Source: Locusta migratoria (Eukaryota; Arthropoda; Insecta; Orthoptera; Acrididae). From it: 64,000 bases of DNA. The notes under the pieces are model-generated. The model searched no databases. It saw nothing but the letters and a program-made list of their open reading frames with translations, and had not been told where the DNA came from. How positions within the stretch are numbered: position 1 is the stretch's first letter; every line of letters starts with the position of its first letter. Below are positions 11,047 to 23,142 of the stretch, piece after piece. The stretch covers positions 906,731,094 through 906,795,093 of the forward strand of contig CM048744.1 in the NCBI GenBank assembly GCA_026315105.1, given 5' to 3'. The translations under genes and the position numbers were made by a program.

Positions 11047-11229
11047 TTGTATAGCTTATGGGACTTAACTACGGGGTCATCAGTCCCTAAACTTACAAAC
11101 TACTTATGAACTAGCTAAGCCTAACAACGGCACAAATATCCATGCCCGAGGGGGATTCGAACCCCCGACCGTAGTGGCCGTGCAGACCGTGACTGGAGCG
11201 CCTCAGTCCCCTAGGCCACCGCGGCTGGC
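11047..11229 (-). repeat. tRNA-derived SINE (main family), inserted in mariner
   Basis: On the minus strand the head reads GCCGCGGTGGCCTAGGGGAC with B box GGGTTCGAATCCCC, followed by CTCGGGCATGGATATTTGTG and the body GGGACTGATGACCCCGTAG. CCAAGGACTGA flanks it at 11036-11046 and 11230-11240. Confidence 0.85.
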
Positions 11230-11392
11230 CCAAGGACTGATTTTAGGTGTAAGAAGAGATGAAAGTCGCTAGGAGAGAGAGGTCCGAGCTGTATGGAGGA
11301 TGATCAAACAGGTCCCATTGAAATTTCCGTAAGAATTGTTTGGTCACATGCGGTGTGTGAGGTCAGGCATTATCGTGAAAAAAATCTTGAGA

Positions 11393-11530
11393 GTAAACCT
11401 CTTTTTACACCTTAAATCTGTCCTTGGTGGACAACACTTCAACGATGACGACGAGCTGAAAGAACATGTTACCACATGGTTGAATATACAAGCGGCAACA
11501 TTCTATGATAAAGGCACACAAAATCTTGTG
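11393..11530 (+). pseudogene. mariner-like transposase C-terminal fragment, opposite strand
   Basis: Plus-strand translation gives LFLHLKSVLGGQHFNDDDEL, TTWLNIQAATFYDKGTQ and LVPR, the same C-terminal region as the minus-strand remnant next to it. The two fragments lie back to back with the junction near 11392. They represent two copies or an inversion. The frame runs straight into SINE sequence at about 11530. Confidence 0.7.
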
Positions 11531-11660
11531 CCTCGAGTCCCTTCTCGGGTACGGGTGTTTGCGTTGTCCTTAGGTTGTTTTAGTTTAGTTTAAGTATCTT
11601 TTAAGCTACGAACTAATAACCTAGCAGTTCAGTCCGATAGATTTACAAACTTTTGAACAT
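11512..11660 (+). repeat. SINE tail fragment
   Basis: CCTCGAGTCCCTTCTCGGGTA is a decayed B-box region of the SINE head. It is followed by TGTCCTTAGG, TAAGTATCTTTTAAGC, CAGTTCAGTCCGATAGATTT and ACAAACTTTTGAACATTTG, the 3' body of the family near 10826 and 38832. Confidence 0.65.
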
Positions 11661-11699
11661 TTGATACTCGACTCTCAATCGTCTAATACTCAACGAAAC

Positions 11700-12880
11700 A
11701 CTCCCCTAGACAGAGAACCGCTATGTGAACGTGTAGAGAGGGAGTGGGAGGGAGAGGAGACGAAGTCTCAAATATTATGAAAACAGAAGGATAAATAATG
11801 ATGCTTTTCCGAGGGAGGGAGGTCATCGGTTGCCAGGGAGAGTGCACAGCATGACGCTGCAACCACGGCAAACCTATCCTCTAAAGAGAATGTAAAACCT
11901 TATAACTGATAATAAAAACCACTTTCACGGAGGAAACTGACGACCTGTTCGTCTGCTAATATTGAAGCTAATTCGTCTGGAAGGTTATACCTCTTACGAA
12001 GGGCCAAAAGGAGGGAAGGTGGGGGGCATTCCACCAATGTATGAGCTATCTTCAGTACTTCCGCAGAACTACAATGCGGAGGTGGTTCGTTACGCAAAAT
12101 AAAACTGAGTTGCCTGAAATGCCCAATGCACATAACGGAGAAGATAGTGCATTCTTTCCGGAAGTAGCGGAAGTTGTTTCCTTGATTTTATTGAGTTTGT
12201 TAAGTCTTGCTGTAGCGCGCCAGATGTTCCATATTTGAGCGGAGAGAGATTTAATATGCGCCCGTAAATCCACACCTGGAATATTCAAAGCAAATTGGAA
12301 GGGGGGGGGGGCGACTAAGCAACTGCTGCTCTAGCCTAACAGTCAGTCATTTCATTCTGCTAGACACCTACATGACCCAGGGGAAGAAAAGTGAGTCGAC
12401 GATAACTCCAAGGTCAGAAAGGTGGTCATGGGTAGTACAGAGACAAAGCAATGTCTAAAATAGCATCTGTCTATTGCTTGCCTGCTGCTCATTGCGTCAG
12501 TGCATATTAAAACAACGTTCAGGAAAGGTTTATTAATGAAATGGAAGGTTCTGGTAATACCCATCAGCTCTGCTCTGAAAACACTGAATTTTTCTGCAGT
12601 GACTCGTGTTCCGCCTGTGTGTAAACTGTGTTATTTACAGTTTCAGAGCAATCAGTGTAAATGATAGTAGCATCCTGGCACTCTTTAAAGACAGCCTAAC
12701 AAACGTCGGAAAATTAAGGAAACGTCCGAGACTGTACGACTCGGTAATGTGTCTTCTGATCTGGTCACCATCCAAGGAGATGTGCGCGAGAGAACCTGAG
12801 GCGCGCCGTCCACGGAGGGGATACATTATATTAAACAATCTCTTACACCTTTTGTCAACCGAGATATCAAGCATTTGTAA
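11700..12880 (-). pseudogene. I-type non-LTR retrotransposon, RNase H and C-terminus, decayed
   Basis: On the minus strand the RNase H landmarks appear in order but in shifting frames. They are YTDCS (near 12650, for the usual YTDGS), FRAELMGITRTF, ICTDAMSSRQAID (near 12490) and a broken PGHVGVAGNE-like block near 12375. The downstream part has VDLRAHIKSLSAQIWNIW, then LRNEPPPHCSSAEVLKIAHT, LVECPPPSLLLALRKRYNLP and FLRESGFYYQL with a stop at 11900. This matches the LINE order RNase H then a Cys/His-poor tail, and shares the ...F-R-E-x-G-F-Y end with 60697-60897. 3' UTR limits are approximate. Confidence 0.7.
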
Positions 12881-13044
12881 TGGAAGTTACAGTCCCCTCT
12901 TAAAGAGGGCATGGAATAGTTTCGGTCACTATCACCACATAAATTATCCCATGTGTACCACATAGCCACATTACGGCTTCGTGGCTGACGTCGGCTGCTG
13001 ACGGATCCACAACCGCGAGAAAAACGCCGCCATTATGGCCACCC

Positions 13045-13185
13045 GGCCTGAGGCGCAATGTCACTAATTGCGCGGCCGCTCCCGTCGGATATTCGTGTCC
13101 TTGCACGAGCGTAGTTTGTAAGTTTAGGGACTGATGACAGCAGCTTTGTCCCTTAGGTTTACAAATCATTCAAAAAGATCCAAAA
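13045..13185 (+). repeat. tRNA-derived SINE, internally deleted
   Basis: The head reads GGCGCAATGTCACTAATTGC, GCGGCCGCTCCCGTCGG and a decayed B box ATATTCGTGTCC. It then jumps to the 3' body GTAGTTTGTAAGTTTAGGGAC, TGATGACAGCAG and TTTGTCCCTTAGG. The central body is missing. Confidence 0.7.
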
Positions 13186-13189
13186 TTGT

Positions 13190-14290
13190 GTTCCTCTTTC
13201 AGTTTGTAATATCTCGGCCGGGGATGCTTGCGATGGAAGCGTTCGCGCACGCCACGCCAGCGTTTAGATGGTCCAGGGGAGGACACTGAGCCAGTAGGAG
13301 ACTCCAACTTTCACCTTCACCACCGACGGCCGCGCCGCATTCTATAGCTCCAAGTAGGCAGCCTGACTAATTGCCGTGGCATTCTCATAAAAATTTACAC
13401 GACGAAACCAGCCTGACAGAGCGTGCAGGTAAATGGCGACAGCGGACGCAGGGAAGATAGGCCCTTACAACGAAATAGAGAATAGCGTGTGTGCAGAGAA
13501 AGCCCTTGTCTGCAGATACACAAGAGTCATTTCCAAAAAAGCGACGGAATCGCAGATAAATCGTGGACCCCTGCAGACAGGAAGGAGATAACCGAACCCC
13601 TGGAGTGAAGACGTACGTTAGTGGGAGAGCGCCCGGCTTGCAGTATAGATAAAGTGGTACCACCACACCAATGTTTCTAGACTGATAAATGGCCTACGAG
13701 ACAGGCCTAACATAGCTGCCACAAAGAATTTATTTAATTTTTTTTTTTTTTTTTTTTTGAACCAAGAAGGGCTGCAGAGGCTAAAAACAACACGCTTGAA
13801 ACGTGGGAAAGACGCCAGTTCTCAAGTCTCATCTCAGCCCACAGAAAATTTCCACTGGGGACAGGGGCGTAGTCGTGAAAACGGCGATCAGCTAATGGAT
13901 GACATAAATCCAACCCACCAATCACGGAGCCAAAGAGACAATATTTGAGGAGAAGCTGTAGCTGGAGTGGGTATGGGCTTTGTGAGAGACCGCAGAAGAG
14001 ACTTGGAGAAGCGAAAAGACGGGCAGGCAGCTCCCGCCTGGCAGACGCAGCACTGCGACGCCTTCGCTCGGGGGTCGCGCCGCGCCACACAGCTGCAGAG
14101 CCGGGCAGCGCAAAGCAGGCGTGTGCTATGGCTGCAGCAACGAGCTAGAATTTCATAGAGTGGCTGACACCAGTTACAGCGCTCTTTGCGGCAACCTGCG
14201 TAAACTCTGCCGCCATACTCGCGGTGGTCAATAATACACTTTACAGGAGTCTGTCAATCGTATGTTGTTGAAAATTAAGTGCTGTATTTA
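13190..14290. other. Mixed spacer with GC-rich patches
   Basis: GC-richer patches at 13210-13350 and 13970-14130 have no domain or splice evidence I trust. A T run (about 13739-13758) lies between them. No gene is supported. Confidence 0.4.
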
Positions 14291-16796
14291 GTGTATATTG
14301 TATATTGTATTTAGTGTACATTTTTGGTACAATCTTTGCTTCAATATGTCTAAAGTGTGTTCAGCATTGAAATACACAAATCTAACAGTTAAAACGACAA
14401 ATATATCGAGCAAGAACACCAGTTTAGCCTCTTTTGGTCTCTGTCTGCCTATACACAAACAATACTGGCTAATGACACTTAGCTTCCCCAGGAGTGAAGC
14501 TTCAGATGACCTATCTTCAATTCCTTTGAAGTACACTTTATAAAGGCTCAGTTTTCTGCCTAGCGTCTGAGTGTTTCTTCTTCTGTTGCTGCTGCAGTTG
14601 ATGAAAGAGTGTCATCTGTTGAGTAATTAACAGTTGAGTGTCTACAACTTCTTTAAAAATGTTGACAATTTTTGATGAAGCATGGTTAACATATAATCAT
14701 TGCAAAGCGTGGAAGCAATATTAACAGCCGGAATTTTTCACTCGTTAAATATCTGTGTTATGTGTAGCAAATATTTACGTATATCAACGTGGCAACAACG
14801 TAAGTTATTAACGATATGTTATTTCGGTGTATAATGCTTTTGTGGCAGCTGACCTAGGGGCATTTTAGATTGCAGTATTCTGTTGTTACTTTCGTCTTTG
14901 TACTCAAGTTTCGTCAACCGAACTTCACAACCAAACCCTTTAACAGCAATTTTACGAGTATGTGGACTTAATACGTTTAATAAGCACAACATAAATGTGT
15001 CAGACTATAAAAGCAGTTGTTACTACACATTAATAACAGATACAAATCCGTGATCATGATTGTTCGTCATTACAATTACTGTTCACTGTATAACTTTCGC
15101 AGCACTTTTAAACTATGAACTTTCATTATAATTAACACAAATATTTTCGAAGCGGCACTTTCGTTGTTGGATCAAACCTCAGCTAACTGTTATACTTCGA
15201 ACTAGAAGTATATTACTGACATTCGTGATATTTCATTACCGCATTTTAAGAAAATACGCTATCTGGCTCATCAATTCGCAGCTTTGATAAAGTCTGAACA
15301 CGCCAACGGAACTTCATGCACATCTGTACTTTATAATCAATCTTAATTTAAAACGTAAAACTGAGTAAACAGATAAAATTCTCGAGTTAGTGTGGCATAC
15401 CAGCTGTCATCCCGTACCCCAAAAAACATGGCGGACGCCAGTTCAATTTGCCTCAAACAGGGCGGACCTATCTTCACTCTATGAAATAAAAGCTCGTTGG
15501 GCTGCAACGGCCACCGCCACCGCCGACGCCCAAGCACACTGCACCACGACGATCCTACGCCTACGCCCACGTCAAGTTAATGTTGGTGAGCAGGACATTA
15601 CCTCCACCGTCCCCGTTCATAAGATGTCGTATCCACGTCCGGTCAAATCTGCCCTGAAAATTATTATTTTGTAAGTCTTGTAATAAAACAATTTTATGTG
15701 ATAATCCTCTGTGCAATTTCAGTTCCCAAATCAATCCCTTGAATCAAATTTCTCTACCAGCCTAGTTCCAAAGTTTCTAATTATATTTTTATTTATTTTA
15801 CTGAACTGTGGGAGTTATTCAGTGCGAGAGGTTTGATATACCACAAGCTAATCAGCTATACACGGATGTAGTGTTTGCAATACATTAAACTGGTTTTATT
15901 TCGATACTGATGATATTTCGTACTCTTGACCTTCCTACGTAAGATTTCGCACGGTGTATGGTGCCTTAAAGGAAACCATTTGACCTGTCACCATGCATAT
16001 AGGCAGACGTCTGTAAATTTTTATTGACAGCGAAAGAGCGCGATGGACTGACGCGGTGGAGGATCAGATGACGGGGGCGGAGATTTTCAGGTAGTGAATG
16101 GATCTTTTTTTCGTTATCCTTCAAAATTAAACGGCTTGACAGATCTGAATGAAATTGGAATGAAGGTAGTTTACAACCTGGATTAACATGCAGACTACTT
16201 TTCATAACCCAACGCACGGAGCATGGCTGAGTGTACATGACGAACTGACGTTCACGCGGTATCTCTTGAGCTCCATAAAGATGTGATTATCACACGAGCT
16301 GTAGGGTGTCCCAATGTTTTCCAACCAAATCTTTAAAGCGTAGCCTTCGTCCGAGTGGGGGTGAGCGATGTCGTGCAATGCTTCTTCCCGGTATCGACAA
16401 GGGAACCACGAAAATGAGCCCCCCTAGGCAAACAGCACAGCCAACTAGGGAAACATCCCTACTAAAGAAATCCAAAACTGTCCACGAAAGTTTTGTTATG
16501 GTCATCATGAGCTTTGACTACAAGCAGCCTCTGCTCGTCGAGTTTCTCGAGCGTGGAACAACAATCAGCAACGCCATTAGGTCACACTGTAGTGTTATTT
16601 TGTAAGAAGCAGGAAAATGAACAATGATTATCTTAATGAACTTGCATTTTATGTATGTTCCTATGTTTTGGCGAGCTACGTTCTAGTCATCTGTTCTACT
16701 TAGCTACTAATCTGAAGCCCTCTTAAGTCTTATGTGAATATGTTTCCCTCTTTTACTTAATGTAGTCATTCACAGAAAAGACCTTATTGACGGAAG
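14291..16796. other. Long stretch without gene
   Basis: AT-rich. Overlapping open frames on both strands at 14288-14543 carry no motif. A modest GC/CCGCCAC-rich patch lies at 15500-15560. I see nothing to name. Confidence 0.45.
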
Positions 16797-16800
16797 GTGC

Positions 16801-16997
16801 ATTTTTATTCAAATGCTGACTAGTTTCAGGCTTTGCCGATTTTCTTGAGCCTCATTCGTTTATGTTTGGACACCGTGTAGGTTACGCTATTTCAACTACT
16901 TTGGTGTAATTTGAAACAGCACAGTGTTCAAATATAAACGAATGTGGCTCAAGAAAATAGGCAAAGCCTGAAACTAGTCAGCATTTAAATAAAAAAT
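16801..16997. mobile_element. Short fold-back element
   Basis: Left arm 16801-16872 (AAATGCTGACTAGTTTCAGG, CTTTGCCGATTTTCTTGAGCC) is repeated inverted at 16924-16997, about 70 bp each with a handful of differences. The spacer is about 50 bp. The GACTAGTTTCAGGCTTTGCC core resembles the motif of the larger fold-back elements at 35.8 and 62.7 kb. Confidence 0.65.
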
Positions 16998-17015
16998 CAA
17001 CTTTGGTCCAACATA

Positions 17016-17354
17016 CGAGGGTGTCAGTAAATTAGTCGCAAACTGAGGTAGACACGCCAGTGCTGCGTTTACAAGCCTGAAAATTGTTTTACTTTTCGGG
17101 TGACTCCACCTGTAAATTTGAACACTCGTCCCATCGTTCGAGAAAGCTTTATAAGCTTGGACCTTGAAATTTTTGTGGCAGCGTTTGCATCCTATAAGTG
17201 ACGCTCTTGAGCTGGAACTATATTTGGATCCTTAAACTGCTGCAACACACAAGACGGATGATTAGTAGTAGTAGTAGATGATACATACCCCCACATAGTA
17301 CGCAGTACTGGCGTGTCTACCTCAGTTAGCGACTTATTGACTGACTCGCCCTCT
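17016..17354. mobile_element. TIR MITE, mariner-like ends
   Basis: TIRs of about 50 bp: CGAGGGTGTCAGTAAATTAG ... CTGAGGTAGACACGCCAGTG at the left, with its inverse ending CGCCCTCT at the right. TA flanks both sides. About 240 bp of interior shows no open transposase. It begins 15-20 bp after the fold-back element upstream. Confidence 0.65.
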
Positions 17355-17969
17355 TATCAAATGTTTTTCTTGGAATATTTAAAAGCGGCAAGCGGCACTT
17401 ATTAAAAACTTTTAAATTTTTCATCAGCGACACACTAGTATTAACTACGATAATTCTATCTGTTTTCCCCAAGATTGAACACTAGCTTAATTATGCACGG
17501 TTATAAAGGTTAATGGTCTCTCTCTCGCTCTCTTGGAGCAGCAGCTTTTGAAATTGTCGCCGTTTTGATGACCTGAATGTTCAGTGACACAAAAACATAA
17601 GTGCTCAGGATGCCGTGCAGAGCAGGTCCAGCAGGAGAGCTTCCAAAGAGACTCCTGATATCTCGACACACTTCACAAGCGCAAACGTAAACGTGCGCAG
17701 ACGACGAGAGGTCATAAAACGCGTAGATGGAAGGTTTCCGACCCAAACAGGCTTATTTTCGGCCTCAGTGTTCCTGATTTATGATGCTTACAGAGAACGC
17801 GCTATTTCCAACGAGACATAAGGCTATTTATAGGCCAGAAAGAGGAACGAGTGCAGGGAAAGGTGTGTTCAAGTTGCGACATTTCGGAAGCTGAGTTACG
17901 AGTAGTAGTTACAAGAAACAGGTAGGCGGCTAGGGCGGGTATATCTGCATCTCATACGCCTGGAGGGCG

Positions 17970-17972
17970 AGG

Positions 17973-18028
<56 letters not shown>
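17970..18028. repeat. (CA)n microsatellite
   Basis: CA tract of about 28 units. Confidence 0.97.
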
Positions 18029-18029
<1 letters not shown>

Positions 18030-18840
18030 ACAAACCCCAACTGGTAAATTACCAAAAAAGTTATTAGGTTGTTAATGATAAAAAGACTGATGCAGACTGC
18101 AAATGTGGCAGTATATAAAGACGCCTACGACATCGGTAGATGGTATCTTCTCCACACATCAGGAAAACTGATTACTTCCTATTAAGTCCAGATGACAGCT
18201 CTAATAACGACATTCACATTACTCCAAATTTCCTACTAGCACAATATGCCCAGAATTGTAACTGCAGTGGCTAGTCCTGCACTATCTACTTACATTCAGG
18301 AATGGGTCACAGGCTGAACAACAATCTCTTATGGTCACAGTATTCAAACAAGACTTTCTGTAGGAATGGCTTAAATTTCACGACAGAAAATCTCCCTCTA
18401 CAACGAGGTTTTTGCTGAGATACTTTCCTCGGTAACCAAGACATTGCTCCGTAGAATAAGCAAACTCTACACTCCCTTCCATTCACATAGGGTTTTATAA
18501 TGCCACTGTTAAGAAGCACATCAATTTTGAAATCGTGCATCCAGCCCAACAAAATTATTTGGAAATTATGTTGAAGCCCTCAAGGCACTTGAAGTTTATG
18601 AGTCTAACAATTACAAAAATCAGAAATCATTTAGTACTAATGGCTGGGGAAAAACTGGAAACATTTCATGCCGCACTGTCCACGAAATGACAAAATAGAC
18701 TTGTGTACAAAATTAAAACTATAGACCGCTATTTCCCCGTTCTGCAACGAATTGACGATATTGTACAAACTATGAACAGATATCCGAACAGTAGTGTTCC
18801 AAACGAACACGAATAATCACGCCAACAATGTCATAACATA

Positions 18841-19340
18841 TTAACCCCTTCAGTCACACATTATGAAATCAGCTTTGGAAAAATTAAAATTCAGTGTTTT
18901 CTCTATTAATACAGTGAAGTAAACATCAAAACATATATATTGAAATTTTTGGTCGAACTATTGATTTTTTAATGTATTTCATGCACAACACAGACGTTTG
19001 TATCAAGGTATTTTATTACTTGGACGTTATTTTGTTGATAGTTAACACTGCCGGATGAATAATGATATCACCAAAGACAATTCACTGCTGGAATAAAATA
19101 AAAGGAACCACACTCACGCTCACACAGCCGCGTACAGATGGCAACGCAACACAACCTCCAATATGGACAGAGTAATGCCTCGTAAGTGGTTACATGCCGT
19201 ACCAAGCGGCAAAATGTCGTACTAGGAGCATGTTGTTTATCAACTAAAATACAACTTTAAGGAGTGATGCACAAAATACGCTATAAATCAACTTTTAATA
19301 CGTTGTTGTCCAGGAACAACACTGGGAATTAAAGGGTTAA
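18841..19340. mobile_element. Possible TTAA-flanked (piggyBac-type) MITE
   Basis: TTAACCCCTT opens at 18841 and AAAGGGTTAA closes at 19340, so both ends have TTAA next to a short imperfect TIR (TTAACCCYTT). That is the piggyBac signature, but the TIR is short and may be chance. No transposase frame is present. Confidence 0.35.
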
Positions 19341-21490
19341 AATGGAAAGGCGTTTGCTGGGCAGTCGCACAGTCCCAAGTCGCTGACTTAACACATTCAC
19401 AAATGGTACGGCACAGAGGACGCCTACCGGACACGCTGCGGTGGAAAGCCATAGGAAGAATGAAAGCACGACAGTCGCAAACCGATGTGGCCGATGTCGA
19501 TCCTGTTGTCTCTGATATGTTGACAGTTTAGACAGACCAGAACCGTATTCCGAAGACCGAAGAAAGAAGATCACATATGACACTAGAAAGAGGTAGTTAT
19601 TTGGCTGTAAGGACGTGTCGGTACCGCCGTAGTATAGCACGGAAATTTACTTCTGATCTCTTAACATCCACTGGAAGATGTACAGAAACGTTCTACGGAC
19701 GGATTCAGGATAGGAAAGATATTGTTGCAGACCTGGTGTATGGGTATCCCTAATGTGTCTTCATCGGAGGTGAGGACACACACACACACACACAGTGACC
19801 AATGTTTTCAAAGATTATTCCCGATCTGGTACCCAATTTGCATGTGGAGGGAACGTGCAACACGATTTTGGGATCCGAAAATTATGGAAAGAGGACTTCT
19901 AATGGTATGAGTAGGATTATGTTAACACTGATACCTCTTCATAGAATTTTAGGGGTGCGTGGGCAAGGTTTAACACTGTCATGTATCGTTACCGTAACCT
20001 GAGACGTGCGGTTGTCGCATGGTGCTGTAGACGCACACGTATAGATGGACGGTAATGCACATACAGCAAGGGTGGTTGAGGTTTCTATTGAAATTGCACG
20101 CAACGGGTGGCCTGCTCCTCTCCTGATTTTGATTCCCACAGAGAACGGGTGCGTGATTCACTAGAGAAGTGGGGCACATCACGCCAGCATGCACAATCTA
20201 TTCTTCAAGATTAACGAGAAGCTCTGCAGAAACAACGGGTGTTATTTTCTTCACATGACACTGATGACATTACCAGCATGGTCCCCAGATATCAGCCATG
20301 TATTTCTGTCTAGGGCGCTGATGCCCCATGCTTAGCGAAGTAACCAGTTGTCAGAATGTTGTGCGCAAATCCGTCAAGTTGACAAAAATAAATGAAACAT
20401 TGTCTATCGTCATGCATGTTTCTAGTGTTTCCGTCCTGTACCCTTTGCACCATCTATTTTATTATCGCTCATTTGTTTTTTGGTAAAAATAAAAGCAACC
20501 TTGCAAAATTTGTTTGTTGCTTTAATGTAGAGTGAGTTTCACTACTCAAACTGCGAACCACGCAATTTACAGCCACTTTAGCTGTCATTACTCTTTAGGC
20601 CCTCTTTATTTCCCTCAGCCATAAAAAGTTTATGTACTCGTTAACCCGTTGGCTGTTTTGTCGCCCAGAAACAACAGCCAGTAATTACTTCAAGAAACAC
20701 CGATATTTACGCCAGTTTGTGCGCGCGTGGGCACATGTGCGTTTGTTATAAGAATACGTGCGATAGGCTAAAGTTTTATACAGATTGCTAACACACAGCA
20801 GTGTTCTCCTAACTTGAATTTATCTATTCGTCTTTTATTTATTACTCTTCCAATTGGAAGAAGGCTGGCAGCCATTACTCGTCTTCCTGTTCTAGCTTTC
20901 GTAAATAGTGGATATTCTCCGTGTCATCGGACTGTGTTCTTGAAGTGAGTATGGGACTGACTTTTGCTTTCATTTAATGAATCCCCTTTCATTTTAAAGT
21001 TAAATGTCAGTTTTCACTGTAGTAATCATAAATGTTTTCAATGAAGTATCATGTTCTCAATGATGAGATTTGGACGCCATCATGCTACCATTTCATAAAT
21101 TGTGTAGCTATTTCTTCTTTATTTGATAACTCACTAATGTATTGTTTTCTCGTTAACTGAACCTGCAATCAGTTAAAAAGTTTACGAAGTCTAAAAAATA
21201 CAATTCAAATATTTTTCATAATAATCTGTGGTACTTCGACGTTCACACGGTCAGCTACTACACGATCAATGAACTATTGTCCAAATTTTTCCTCAGAGCG
21301 AGGGGTCATCTACAAACGCAATATCACTATTTCAGCTAAGTTATGCAGTAGACTAGAGTCGACACATTATGTACAGTAACGTTGTCTGTCGCAATGTATC
21401 ACACTTGATTCCGTAAAGAAGATTCATTTCAATTTTAATGCCTTATCGGTTTTAGGTATAAATTTATTAGTATCCATATTCCCGTAAATT
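19341..21490. other. Long stretch without assignable gene
   Basis: Contains a short (AC)n tract at about 19779-19796. Within 19640-20420 the plus strand gives a vague transposase-like phrase AWSPDIS that I cannot confirm. The rest is AT-rich with nothing to name. Confidence 0.4.
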
Positions 21491-21494
21491 CGCG

Positions 21495-22545
21495 ATCTAC
21501 ATCTATAGGGGATACTCTGCAAATCACATTTAAGTGCATGGCAGAGGGTTCATCGAACCACCATTATACTACTTATCTTCCATTCCATTCTCGAATAGCG
21601 CGCGGGAAGAAAGAAAAACAATCTCTCCGTTCGAGCTCTGATTTATCGTATTTTATTCTAATGATCATTTCTACCTATCTAAGTGGGAGTCAACAATATA
21701 TTTTCGCATACGGAGGAGAATGTTTGCGATTGGAGTTTCGTAAGTAGCCCACGCCTCAGCGATAAGCGCCGTTGTTGTAATGATTCCTATCCCAGATTTA
21801 ATATCATTTCCGTAACGCTGTCTCCCTGTATCGTGACAATACGAAACGAGTTGCCCTTCTTTGGACTCTTTCGATGTCCTCCGTCAAACCCACCTGATAA
21901 GGATCCCACACTGGGCTGCAATACTCCGAAAATGGACAAGCGTAGTGTATGCAGTTTCTTTTGTAGTTTAAGGGTTCTGCCAATAAAAATCAGCCTGGTT
22001 CGCCTTTCCCACGATATTATCTACTTGTTCTTTCCAATTTAAGTCGGAAGTAATAGTAATTTCTAGGTATTTTGAAGTGTTTACGGCCTTCACTTTTGAT
22101 TGATTTATCTGGTAAACAAAGTTTAACTGATTTCTTTTCGTAGTCATGTGGATGACTTCACACTTCTCATGGTTTAGCGTCAATTGCCAATTTTTACACC
22201 ATACTGATATCTTATTCAGATCGTACTGCACTTGGTTTTGATCTTCAGATGAATTTTACTAGACGGTAAATGACGGCGCCATCTGCAAACAACCTAAGAG
22301 CTACTTAGATTCTCCCCTAATTGTTTATGTAAATAAGGAACAGCAGAGGACCAATAACACTACCCTGCGGAACGCCCGATATCACCTCTGTTTTAGTCGT
22401 TGCCTTACCATCGATTACTACGAACTGTGTCCTCTCTGACATGCAATCACCTATCCAATCGCTAATTTGGGGCGATATACAATAAGCACGCAATTTGATT
22501 AAAAGCCGTTTGTGAGATACGGTGCCAAAAACATTACGGCGCTCC
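21495..22545 (-). pseudogene. CR1-like LINE 3' fragment, copy 1
   Basis: On the minus strand, from the 5'-truncated end near 22545: VSHKRLLIKLRAY, ISDWIGD, SERTQFVVIDGKATT and GVPQGSVIGPLLFLIYINN, then LFADGAVIYRLV and WCKNWQLTLNHEKCEVIHMT. This is the palm and thumb of a CR1/Jockey-type reverse transcriptase. The catalytic FADD reads FADG, so the second Asp is lost, and there are frameshifts. The 3' end (plus-strand left edge) has the ATCTACATC-type short tail and GCAAATCACATTTAAGTG shared with 40509-41585. Confidence 0.8.
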
Positions 22546-23032
22546 ATAACATTAAAGCACAAGAGTGCTCTACATAACATTCCACAGGCAAACGTGCTTT
22601 AGCGTGTGGACGCGCCCCCAAGGAAGTCTTTGTCGCATAGCTAACTGGCTTGTCTCTAGGCTAGGGCACAGCCCGCGAGGCGCTAGCGGCGAGCCCCCCA
22701 GCTACACAATCGCCAACTACTCTGCGTGACGTCACACGAGGGCGTCCGTGGCCAGGAGGGCGCCGCGGTCTTCACTTTCGGTCTGCCGGTAGTGGGAGAG
22801 GTGACGGAGAGGAAAATATTTAGAAATTATACAGCACGAAGTCTACAATCAGGTACCATTGGAGTTTGTAGTATTTCGTGACTGTTTAGAACCGTTCAAT
22901 CGAACAAGGAGACCACATTTTGAGATCTCTAATTACACGTGTTGTGTCAGTTTTTGTTTACGCGTATGTAAACGAGCTGAACACCTTGTCACCTTGGTTG
23001 AGTAGATTAGCTGCCTGGACAACCATTAGTAC
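22546..23032. other. GC-rich patch then AT-rich spacer
   Basis: 22600-22800 is GC-rich with GACGTCAC and GGCGCCGCGG. It lies between the CR1-like fragment and the RTE-like LINE. ACAAGGAGACCACAT at 22903-22917 has an inverted match at 26790-26804. No gene is seen. Confidence 0.35.
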
Positions 23033-23142
23033 CTATGAAGATGTTGTTGTTGTTGTTATGGTCTTCAGTCCGGAGACTGGTTTGATGCAGCTCTCCACCC
23101 TACTCTATCCTGAGCAAGCCTTTTCATCTCCTCATAAGAACG

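Larger units (their letters stand above)
10577..11392 (-). pseudogene. mariner-like transposase C-terminal half, split by two SINEs
   Basis: Minus-strand translation from 11392 to 11230 gives FFHDNA, then a TGA in place of the expected Arg codon, PHTPHV, KFQWDLFDHPPYSSDL and HLFLHLKSVLG. It resumes at 10814 with GGQHFNDD, TTWLNTQAAT, KLVARYASAYKIFDSYVEK and a stop. These are the second and third catalytic Asp regions (HDNARPH, HPPYSPDL) and the YVEK-type end of mariner transposases. The right terminus at about 10576 reads CGAGGCGCGTCCAGGAAGT after a TA, like a mariner TIR. Two SINEs interrupt it. It is non-functional. Confidence 0.75.

Noticed and set aside
14288..14543. 82- and 81-residue frames on opposite strands of one segment
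   Set aside because: Both are simply open by chance in AT-rich DNA; the segment is not a palindrome and neither has a motif.
19640..20420. Possible Tc1/pogo-like transposase on the plus strand (AWSPDIS)
   Set aside because: A single short phrase resembling the SPD motif is not enough; no other motif lined up.
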